NCBI GenBank assembly: GCA_031460455.1
Contig: JAVKTQ010000014.1
Location: forward strand, 1 to 64,000
From: Sporomusaceae bacterium
GTDB lineage: Bacteria > Bacillota > Negativicutes > Sporomusales > UBA7701
Direction: 5' to 3'
Length of the DNA stretch: 64,000 nucleotides
Shown here: positions 1 through 7,435 of the stretch, piece by piece
How the letters are laid out: each line of letters begins with the position of its first letter
How positions within the stretch are numbered: position 1 is the first letter of the stretch
Program-made: the position numbers and the translations under genes
Notes under the pieces: generated by a model
What the model was told of the DNA's origin: nothing
Database searches by the model: none
Seen by the model: only the letters and a program-made list of their open reading frames with translations

Positions 1-195
1 AGACAGGGAAAAGTGTATCACAGATCATTTTCGACCGCCGCAAATATGCAATTTTATATCGCCACTTTCCTACATTTTATCGTCGGCGCTGACAGGGATA
101 ACACTCAACAAGAACTCGAAGATAAGCATGTACTTTTTATGACGGATGACCGAGACCATTACATTGATAAGCTTTTTGCGAGGCTCGGATTTTGA
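1..195 (+). CDS. 3' end of an unrecognised gene (partial)
   Basis: The frame is open from the first base of the window and stops at 193-195, so this is the last ~64 codons of a gene that begins outside. An internal GTG at 13 is the first possible start inside the window but has no ribosome binding site. The tail is mixed hydrophobic and acidic (FIVGADRD, MTDDRDHYIDKLFARLGF). I do not recognise the family. It is co-directional with the SGNH-like gene 48 bases downstream. Confidence 0.4.
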   Translation, partial: RQGKVYHRSFSTAANMQFYIATFLHFIVGADRDNTQQELEDKHVLFMTDDRDHYIDKLFARLGF

Positions 196-242
196 TGTGC
201 TATGAACGTGTTGGCGTTAAGAAGGATTGGGGATGATACCTC

Positions 243-806
243 ATGCTTACTGGCATACCGGTCTGGATGGTTATAAAAGGGGATGACTTGGCAGCAGGGT
301 ATCCAAATACCCAACAAGAGTCTTGGCTACGTATTGTATTTGGTAATGATCCCATGATAGTTAATCTATCTAAGCCAGGTAATTATTCCGGAAGCATGGT
401 GGCTACGTTTGAGTATGAAATCGCCCTGCATAAGCCTAAATATGCATTGATCCACTGCGGAACCACTGATGCCGTCCTAGGAGTTCCGAATGAAGAATTT
501 GCTTTCAATGTTGACGCGCTGGTTGCCATGGCTAACAGGCAAGGCACTGAGGCGATTATTTGTATTCCTCCTCTAGTAAAGAATATAAACATTGAGGAAC
601 GTTTAAAAGGATATCGTGATATTTTACGTTCTTGTGATGACGTTATCTTGTGTGATTTTTATGAGATAATTGACGACGATGATAATCTTAGCATTTTAGA
701 ATTTGGGGACGAACTTTATTTTGATGGGGTTTACATGAACGCGGAGGGGCATAGGCGACTTGCTAAGATCTTTAATGAACATTACGCCCCCCTCTTTTTT
801 GAATAA
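243..806 (+). CDS. SGNH/GDSL-hydrolase-like protein with altered catalytic residues
   Basis: 187 aa, no signal peptide or membrane segment. The layout of an SGNH hydrolase is clear: block I near residue 13 (GDDLAAGYP where active members have GDSxxxG), a block II-like NYSG, block III GTTD (usually GxND) near residue 78, and block V DGVYMNAEGH (usually DxxH) near residue 165. All three positions that normally carry Ser, Asn and His are Asp, Thr and Tyr, so hydrolase activity is unlikely if this alignment is right. It may be a binding-only relative. The ATG at 243 has only a weak purine-rich stretch upstream. It precedes the helicase island and may or may not belong to it. Family level is fairly sure, function is not. 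Confidence 0.6.
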   Translation: MLTGIPVWMVIKGDDLAAGYPNTQQESWLRIVFGNDPMIVNLSKPGNYSGSMVATFEYEIALHKPKYALIHCGTTDAVLGVPNEEFAFNVDALVAMANRQGTEAIICIPPLVKNINIEERLKGYRDILRSCDDVILCDFYEIIDDDDNLSILEFGDELYFDGVYMNAEGHRRLAKIFNEHYAPLFFE

Positions 807-822
807 ATTTTCTTAAAAGAGG
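791..822 (+). terminator. Weak hairpin overlapping the SGNH-like stop codon
   Basis: CCTCTTTT at 791-798 pairs with AAAAGAGG at 815-822 around a 16-base loop. The stop codon lies in the loop. The stem is AT-rich and there is no clean T-run, so termination is only possible. Confidence 0.3.
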
Positions 823-839
823 CCTAGATATTTGTCGTA

Positions 840-905
840 TCGCTCGTCTAAAAAACTTCGAGCGACACTAAAAGTACTTTTAGACTGACATACTGCTGTC
901 AGTCT
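840..905. repeat. Three adjacent inverted repeats upstream of the helicase operon
   Basis: In 66 bases there are three perfect palindromic elements: TCGCTCG/CGAGCGA (840-846 with 859-865), CTAAAAGTACTTTTAG (868-883), and AGACTGACA/TGTCAGTCT (882-890 with 897-905). The last two share two bases. The rest of the 807-1104 gap shows no gene. The block could be an operator, a recombination site or an RNA structure in the leader of the helicase operon. Confidence 0.6.
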
Positions 906-1104
906 ATTCTTGTATATTGGTAGAAGATACCAGCCATTCTGCATTTGAAACATCGTCTCACCAAATAATGGTAGATTAGAAGGTTATTATACGGCATTTG
1001 TGTAATTGATGAATATTGGCGGAACAGTGATAAATGTGGTTCAGTTTATTTACACCGTCTGCGAGGTGTGTAGGAATTGGACTGCCGATATTCGGGGGGA
1101 ATGA

Positions 1105-4100
1105 ATGATGAAAGATTTCCGTTTGCCTTTGCGTCATATGTCTATCCGGGTGCCGTGGCATGATGCCGGCTGGGATGGAAGGGTCTGCCACGATCCGTCA
1201 ATGAATACGGCATGTCTTATCCTGGATCGTATTCGTGAGTCCCGCGACGACGAGGCGGAACAGGCGATTTGCGGGAAGACGGTGGAAAAGCTCAACCAGA
1301 GCCAGTGGCCGGCGTGTATTGCTGAGCGAGGCACCTTCATGGCTCCCTTCGAAGTTACGCGGTTGGTGGAACACCCTTATGCTAACAGCAGCGACCATCA
1401 TCGGCATTTAAAACCCACGCCCTTTCGGAACCCCGCTTACTCGGCAATGAGCGTCCCTTTCCGGTGGCTAATGAAGGAGGCAGCCTGGGAAAAAGCGGAG
1501 GAGCTGTGTATGAATGTAGATCCGGAACGTGAACCGGATCTTCCCTTCGAAACCCCTTGGGTGCAGGATCATAAGAACCAATCAGTAATTCTCGACACAT
1601 TTTTCGGTGCTTTGGCCCCAGAAAAGTCGCTTTGTTTTTTTTACGCCAAGCAGGTGCCGTTCGCAGAAGACGCCCGCCGGGTCCTTATCGGTGTCGGACG
1701 CGTGCTGAACATAGGCAGCGCCGTCGAGTATGACCACCGCATCCCTCGGGCGGGAAAGCACATCATCTGGGAAAGAGCCATTCAGCACTCAATTCGAAAG
1801 ACCCAAGCCGATGGCTTTTTGCTGCCTTATCATGAGTTGATGGCTTTGCAGAACCAAGGAGTGACATTTGAGCTTGAAGACTACGTAGCATACGTGCCTG
1901 ATCATCGGAGGGCGCAGTTCTCCTATGCGGCGGAGCACGTAACCCCTGACGGGGCGATTGATTCGCTGTTGTCCATCAGCGCTGCTCTGCGAAAGGCCGG
2001 AGCCGTGCTGCCGGAAAGCTGGAAGCAGCAACTCGACTGGATAGATAAACGACTGGCCGAAATATGGAAGCTGCGCGGTCCGTTCCCTGGCCTTGGGCCG
2101 GCGCTTTGCTCCTTCGGCCTGGAACACGGTAATTTGGCCGCGTACGAGATTGCCGGACGGGTTAAGGAGAATGAAGATCCCTGGCCGTTGGTCGAAAGGG
2201 CGATGAAGAACCCATCGTTTTTGTCTCAGCCAATTGCAGAGCAGTTTAGCACAACCATTCGTAAGAAATGGGCCCACCTGCCTGACGAGCGGTGCGCTCT
2301 AATAAAGCTTCTGAGCCGGTTCGAAATGAGTGTGGACCAGGCCGTTCGGTTCTATGTCCCGGAGGAAAGAAGCAAAAACGGACTGAACTTTGCCGATTCG
2401 GAAATCATTGTGAACCCCTATATTCTCTACGAACAAGACCGGATATCGCCAGATCCGATTGATATCACGATAATTGACCGGGGAATGTTCCCCCCGGAAA
2501 TAGTTAGAGCCCATCACCCGCTGCCCGAGCCGTCCAAGCTAGAGGACGGCAGCGATGCCAGGCGAGTTAGGGCACTGGCCACTAGAGTGCTGGATTCCGC
2601 AGCAAATCAGGGGCACACGCTTCTGCCGCAAACGCAAATCATCCAGGAGATCAGGGAAATGCCGCTTTCCCCGGCCTGTCCCGTTGACAAGGACCTGTTG
2701 CGGGTGGTGGACGACTGGTTTTACCCTATCATACTCGAAACAAAAATGAAAAGCGGTGAAACGGCATATCAGCTAGGACACCTGCAGGTGCTCGGCAAGA
2801 CAATCGGCGATTCCGTGGCAAACAGAAGCAAAGGTAAACGCCTACAAGTCCAGGCGGACTGGCTTCAGCTGTTAGAGCAGGATCTCGCGGCAAAGAATAT
2901 CGGGTCGGCGCAGGACGAAGAAGAAAAGCGGGCGAGGGAAGAAAAGGCAGCCGCCCTAAAGGAGATAGCAGCCTCAAGAGTTTCTGTACTCATTGGTCCT
3001 GCCGGCACTGGAAAAACCACGGTGCTATCCGTTCTGGCAAACGAACCGGCAATCAAGGCATCCGGCGTATTAATGCTGGCACCCACGGGAAAAGCCCGCG
3101 TCAGGCTTGCGCAGTCGACCGGGCAACCCGCACTCACTCTGGCGCAGTTTCTTCTCACCCACGGGCGTTATGACGAAAAAACCGGACGCTACCATAAATC
3201 GAGCCGTGCCAAATATGAAGGGGCAAAAACAGTCATCGTCGACGAAGCATCGATGTTGACCGAGGAGCAATTGGGTGCTCTGCTAGACGCTCTTAAAGGC
3301 GTAGAGAGACTGGTTCTTACGGGCGATCCTCGCCAGCTACCCCCAATAGGCCCCGGCAGGCCATTCGTAGATATAATCGAGGCGCTGCGGCCAAAGGATG
3401 TTTACGCGTCTTTCCCGCATATCGGGCATTGTTATGCCGAACTTACCGTGCGCCGTCGCCAAGCGGGGGAAACCAGCGAGGACATTCAGATGGCCGACTG
3501 GTTCGGTGGGGGAAGGGTCGGTCCCGGCGACGACGAGATTTTTGATCAAATAATCCGCGGAGTAGAACTTGAACGGATAAAGTTCGTGGAATGGGCTAAC
3601 GCAAGCGAGTTCCGGGACAAGCTCCTGGACGTTTTGGTCGCTGAATTAAAATTGGCCGGCATCGAAGACAGCGCGACGTTCGACATGAAGCTTGGCGGGA
3701 CGTTATATAAAGATAAAATTTATTTCAACATGGGTTCTGGAGCCTCTGCGGAAGCGTGGCAGATCCTGACGCCGGTGCGTGGCCAGCCGTACGGGACAAC
3801 CCAGATAAACAAGCTGGTGCAAAAGACTTTTCGGCGCAATATTGTTGAATTCGCCAGGAGCAACCTCTGCAAGGTGCCGAAGCCTATGGGGCCAGAGGAG
3901 ATAGTCTATGGCGACAAGGTAATAAACGTCGTCAACCACTCGCGGTCAAGCGTGTTTCCGGCGGAAGACGCGCTTGGCTATATTGCCAACGGAGAAATCG
4001 GCGTTGTAGTCGGCCAGTTCAAAAAAGCGGATGCTAAGTATGACGGCGCTCCCCGGTATCTCAACGTCGAGTTTTCATCGCAGAAGAAACATACATATTC

Positions 4101-4806
4101 GTTTACAAAGCGTGATTTCGGTGAAGAAGCGTCGCCGAAACTGGAGTTGGCCTATAGCCTGACGATTCACAAGGCGCAAGGCAGCGAGTTTGGACTTACC
4201 ATATTGGTTGTCCCAAATCCATGCCGGCTTCTTTCCCGGGAACTTCTTTACACTGCGCTCACGAGGCAGAAAGACAGGATCGTCGTTTTGCATCAGGGCC
4301 CGCGCAGCGAACTGAGGAAGTACTCGTCCGCGTACTATTCGGAAACGGCCGCCCGCTTGACGAATCTGTTCATCCAGCCGGATATTGTCCAGGTAAACGA
4401 CAAGTTTCTCGAAGATGGCCTAATTCACCGTACGGTGAAGGGTGAGGCGGTGAGATCGAAGTCAGAAGTGATAATCACCAGTCTGCTGGCTGCGCACGGC
4501 ATCGATTATTCGTATGAGAAGCCGTTTGCCGGCGATGACGGAAGCGTGAGATTTCCCGACTTCACTATTGAAAATGAAGAAACCGGCGATCTTTTCCTGT
4601 GGGAACATTGCGGCATGATGAGTGACAGTCAGTATAAAAAACGCTGGGAAAAAAAGCGTGACTGGTATAAGTCGCAAGGAGTGCTGCCGTATGAGCAAGG
4701 CGGAGGATCTAGAGGCGCACTTATCGTCACGGAGGATAACGCAGCGGGGGGGATTGACGCTGACGCCATCGACTCCCTGATCCGCAAACTGTTCAAAGGC
4801 GAGTGA
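1105..4806 (+). CDS. RecD-like SF1 helicase with C-terminal PD-(D/E)XK-like nuclease domain
   Basis: 1233 aa. The N-terminal ~600 residues are not assignable by eye beyond a distinctive opening (IRVPWHDAGWDGRVCHDP). The helicase core follows: Walker A IGPAGTGKTT at about 630, Walker B VIVDEASM near 710, motif III TGDPRQLPP near 738, and the UvrD-C/RecD motifs LTIHKAQGSEF near 1018 and YTALTRQK near 1048. The last ~120 residues carry RSKSE (about 1115), RFPDF (1148) and LWEHCGM (1165), the E...D...ExH pattern of a restriction-endonuclease-like fold. It is much longer than RecD2 (about 750 aa). It opens a row of four co-directional helicase genes. The start at 1105 (or ATG 1108) follows GGGGGGA. 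Predicted role: DNA translocation coupled to cleavage in defence or repair; this is inferred. Confidence 0.82.
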   Translation: MMKDFRLPLRHMSIRVPWHDAGWDGRVCHDPSMNTACLILDRIRESRDDEAEQAICGKTVEKLNQSQWPACIAERGTFMAPFEVTRLVEHPYANSSDHHRHLKPTPFRNPAYSAMSVPFRWLMKEAAWEKAEELCMNVDPEREPDLPFETPWVQDHKNQSVILDTFFGALAPEKSLCFFYAKQVPFAEDARRVLIGVGRVLNIGSAVEYDHRIPRAGKHIIWERAIQHSIRKTQADGFLLPYHELMALQNQGVTFELEDYVAYVPDHRRAQFSYAAEHVTPDGAIDSLLSISAALRKAGAVLPESWKQQLDWIDKRLAEIWKLRGPFPGLGPALCSFGLEHGNLAAYEIAGRVKENEDPWPLVERAMKNPSFLSQPIAEQFSTTIRKKWAHLPDERCALIKLLSRFEMSVDQAVRFYVPEERSKNGLNFADSEIIVNPYILYEQDRISPDPIDITIIDRGMFPPEIVRAHHPLPEPSKLEDGSDARRVRALATRVLDSAANQGHTLLPQTQIIQEIREMPLSPACPVDKDLLRVVDDWFYPIILETKMKSGETAYQLGHLQVLGKTIGDSVANRSKGKRLQVQADWLQLLEQDLAAKNIGSAQDEEEKRAREEKAAALKEIAASRVSVLIGPAGTGKTTVLSVLANEPAIKASGVLMLAPTGKARVRLAQSTGQPALTLAQFLLTHGRYDEKTGRYHKSSRAKYEGAKTVIVDEASMLTEEQLGALLDALKGVERLVLTGDPRQLPPIGPGRPFVDIIEALRPKDVYASFPHIGHCYAELTVRRRQAGETSEDIQMADWFGGGRVGPGDDEIFDQIIRGVELERIKFVEWANASEFRDKLLDVLVAELKLAGIEDSATFDMKLGGTLYKDKIYFNMGSGASAEAWQILTPVRGQPYGTTQINKLVQKTFRRNIVEFARSNLCKVPKPMGPEEIVYGDKVINVVNHSRSSVFPAEDALGYIANGEIGVVVGQFKKADAKYDGAPRYLNVEFSSQKKHTYSFTKRDFGEEASPKLELAYSLTIHKAQGSEFGLTILVVPNPCRLLSRELLYTALTRQKDRIVVLHQGPRSELRKYSSAYYSETAARLTNLFIQPDIVQVNDKFLEDGLIHRTVKGEAVRSKSEVIITSLLAAHGIDYSYEKPFAGDDGSVRFPDFTIENEETGDLFLWEHCGMMSDSQYKKRWEKKRDWYKSQGVLPYEQGGGSRGALIVTEDNAAGGIDADAIDSLIRKLFKGE

Positions 4807-4857
4807 TATTCGGCGTACTTTAGTTACTCCTGTAATCGTTGTTCGAGGGTGGTATTC

Positions 4858-7422
4858 ATGGCTGATAAATTTCAGGACTTGCTAGAGAGTTTGGGGTGCC
4901 AACTATTACTTAAAGAAGAGTTTCCCGCTCGGCCGGCTTCTTACCGCAACGTGCCCGAGGCCTTAGATGATCGCGTGAAGGCTTTTGTAAGAAAACAATT
5001 TCCGTCAAGCCTGTACAGTCATCAGGTAGAAGCCATCGAAGCGGTGCTGGCCGGACAGCATGTGGGGATTACAACCTCTACAGCGTCCGGGAAATCGGCT
5101 GCATTTGTGCTGCCTATTCTAGATACCTTGATGCAAACGAAAAACACCAGGGCCCTCTACATATCCCCGGTCAAAGCCCTGGGTAACGACCAGCGGCGAA
5201 AATTCGAGCAGTGGAAGCTATCAGCGGTTGTAGCGAGATACGACGGTGACGTTAGTCCAGCGGAACGCGAAGAAGCTATCAAACGGAAGCGGCTGCTTAT
5301 CGCCACGCCCGATGTCCTTCACGCCACATTGCTTCGCCGCAACAAGGAACAATACTACAATGGTTTCTTTGGCGGACTCACCCATATCGTGCTCGACGAA
5401 TGCCACATCTACTCCGGAGCCTTCGGCAGCCATGTCGCCATGGTTATTCGCCGACTTCGGCAAATATGCCGCAACCATGGCTCAAAACCGTGCTTTTTCC
5501 TAGCAAGCGCCACGGTTGGCAATGCCGCCGCGCATTTCGAAGACCTGACCGGGCTCGCAGGAATTAAGGTAATCGACGATGAACGAAACGGCAGTCCTGT
5601 ACATGAAAAGACTTTTTGGTTTGTAAAACGTCCTGAAGGGAAGTTAAACAGTATTTTTATCAACGAGCTCCTCGGGAGGCTCTTAGAACTAGATCAGAAA
5701 TTTATCGTGTTCTGCGATACTAGGCGTGAGGTAGAGAGTATCATAAGTGAATCTTGGAGCCGGGACCCGAAAACGCAGGACAAGGTTATGCCATACCGGG
5801 CCGGCTACGAGGCTGGGGATAGGGCAATTATTGAAAAGGCTCTTTCTACGGGCGACCTGAAGGGAGTCATTTCGACCTCAGCGTTAGAGATGGGCATAGA
5901 CATTCCCGACCTGGATATCTGCGTCATGGTGGGCATGCCAAGTAGTAAGACGTCCATGGTACAAAGAATGGGACGCGCCGGGAGAAGCAGACCGGGAACT
6001 ATTCTGCTGGTCGCCGGTGATGGCCCTAATGACAATTATTTTTGCCGCTATCCTGATAAGGTTCTGTCGCGTCCGTTAGAAGATCTCACAATAAATACCG
6101 GGAATCGGGTTATCATGCTCAGTCACTTTGCCTGTGCTCGCGCCGAAGCGACTTCTTTCCAATCGCCACGATTGGACACCGATATATTCAATCAGGACTT
6201 TCTGCAGTTAGCAAGCCAGGTTAACGAGTTTGAATGCACTGAAGATATTCTCTATGACCAATATCCCCACTATCAGGTTTCGATTCGCGCCATTGACGAC
6301 CCGTCCTTTGAAATAAAGGAAGATATGAACCATGGAAGCGACAATCCGTCGATCGGCACCATCAACTACTCGCAAATCTTGCGAGAAGCCTATCCCCGCG
6401 CAATTTATGGGCATAGAGGCCGAAAATACCGCGTCGAAAGGGTATCACACGCGGCAAAAGAAGTTTTGGTTAGACCCCAAACTTTTACGAAGGTTCAAAC
6501 CATACCCCGTAAAGAGCTACTTGTGAGGGAAAGAGCAACTAGGTACGAGATTTCCCGCCTTTGGCCCGGGATGTCGGTGCACTACGGGAGCCTGGGCATT
6601 GTCGAAAAGGTGTCCGGATATGTGGAAAAAGGAGTGCGCGGTAAGCAGGAAGTGACTTATGAGCAGCCGCTTATGCGCTATTTCCCCACTTCTGGACTCG
6701 TGATCCACCTGGACGGTTTGGCTAATATTAGTCATGGTGCGGTGATGGGCGTCTGTGCCGCGTTGGAGGTGTGTTATCCCATATTTGCCCGATGTGCCCA
6801 CGAAGATATCGGAGTTTATGGTTGGAGCAAAGAGGGCAATTCAGCTAAGATTTATCTTTACGATAATGTGGCCGGTGGCCTGGGGATTACCCGGCAGGCG
6901 GCTGATAACTTCCGCGAACTAATCGCTATGGTTCATGACCATGTGGCAGATTGTAGCTGTCAGTCTTCCGAGGAGAGTCCGCATGGGTGCATTTATTGTG
7001 TTCTCGGTAATCCCTGGCTCAATTATCCAAAGCAGAACACGCGTCATGATTCGATCCGTTTGCTAAACGAGCTGACGGTAACGACAGCGAAAGACGAACT
7101 GTTACACGCTAAACCTCCTGAAGTAAGTGTCTCGAAAGCCAAGAACGGAAAGACGTTCGGGCTTAAAATGATTGCTGCCGGTTCCAGCGTTTATACGGCT
7201 TCTCGTGCGGAAGGCGAAGTGGTGGACAGTAAACCAATTCAAAACAAGATGTTCTGCGACAGGCAGTATACAGTAAGAATAGGCGATCAGGTGAAGCAGC
7301 TGCTAGGGCAATCGCTAGCCCTAATTCACGGAAGATTGGAACTCTGGTGCATAAACTGTGGGGCGGAGTATATAGGGCTCACGGAAAAGCAATGCCCGCA
7401 GTGCGGGGTACAGTTGTTGTAA
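4858..7422 (+). CDS. DEAD/DEAH SF2 helicase with DUF1998 (MrfA-like) zinc domain, copy 1
   Basis: 854 aa. Motif I TASGKS lies near residue 76, DECH at about 180 (LDECHIYSGAFGS), motif III SAT near 216 and motif VI QRMGRAGRSRPG near 372. The C-terminal part has the DUF1998/MZB cysteine set (CSCQ...GCIYC, around 698-715) and a second zinc ribbon CINCG...CPQCG at the very end. This is the architecture of Bacillus YprA/MrfA, a 3'-5' DNA helicase of mitomycin repair; DrmA of DISARM and DruE of Druantia are also DUF1998 helicases. Start ATG 4858 sits 5-6 bases after GAGGGTGG. The next gene encodes a paralogue of nearly the same length beginning 13 bases after this stop. Helicase identity is sure; the pathway is inferred. 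Confidence 0.88.
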   Translation: MADKFQDLLESLGCQLLLKEEFPARPASYRNVPEALDDRVKAFVRKQFPSSLYSHQVEAIEAVLAGQHVGITTSTASGKSAAFVLPILDTLMQTKNTRALYISPVKALGNDQRRKFEQWKLSAVVARYDGDVSPAEREEAIKRKRLLIATPDVLHATLLRRNKEQYYNGFFGGLTHIVLDECHIYSGAFGSHVAMVIRRLRQICRNHGSKPCFFLASATVGNAAAHFEDLTGLAGIKVIDDERNGSPVHEKTFWFVKRPEGKLNSIFINELLGRLLELDQKFIVFCDTRREVESIISESWSRDPKTQDKVMPYRAGYEAGDRAIIEKALSTGDLKGVISTSALEMGIDIPDLDICVMVGMPSSKTSMVQRMGRAGRSRPGTILLVAGDGPNDNYFCRYPDKVLSRPLEDLTINTGNRVIMLSHFACARAEATSFQSPRLDTDIFNQDFLQLASQVNEFECTEDILYDQYPHYQVSIRAIDDPSFEIKEDMNHGSDNPSIGTINYSQILREAYPRAIYGHRGRKYRVERVSHAAKEVLVRPQTFTKVQTIPRKELLVRERATRYEISRLWPGMSVHYGSLGIVEKVSGYVEKGVRGKQEVTYEQPLMRYFPTSGLVIHLDGLANISHGAVMGVCAALEVCYPIFARCAHEDIGVYGWSKEGNSAKIYLYDNVAGGLGITRQAADNFRELIAMVHDHVADCSCQSSEESPHGCIYCVLGNPWLNYPKQNTRHDSIRLLNELTVTTAKDELLHAKPPEVSVSKAKNGKTFGLKMIAAGSSVYTASRAEGEVVDSKPIQNKMFCDRQYTVRIGDQVKQLLGQSLALIHGRLELWCINCGAEYIGLTEKQCPQCGVQLL

Positions 7423-7435
7423 GGAGAGGATATTC

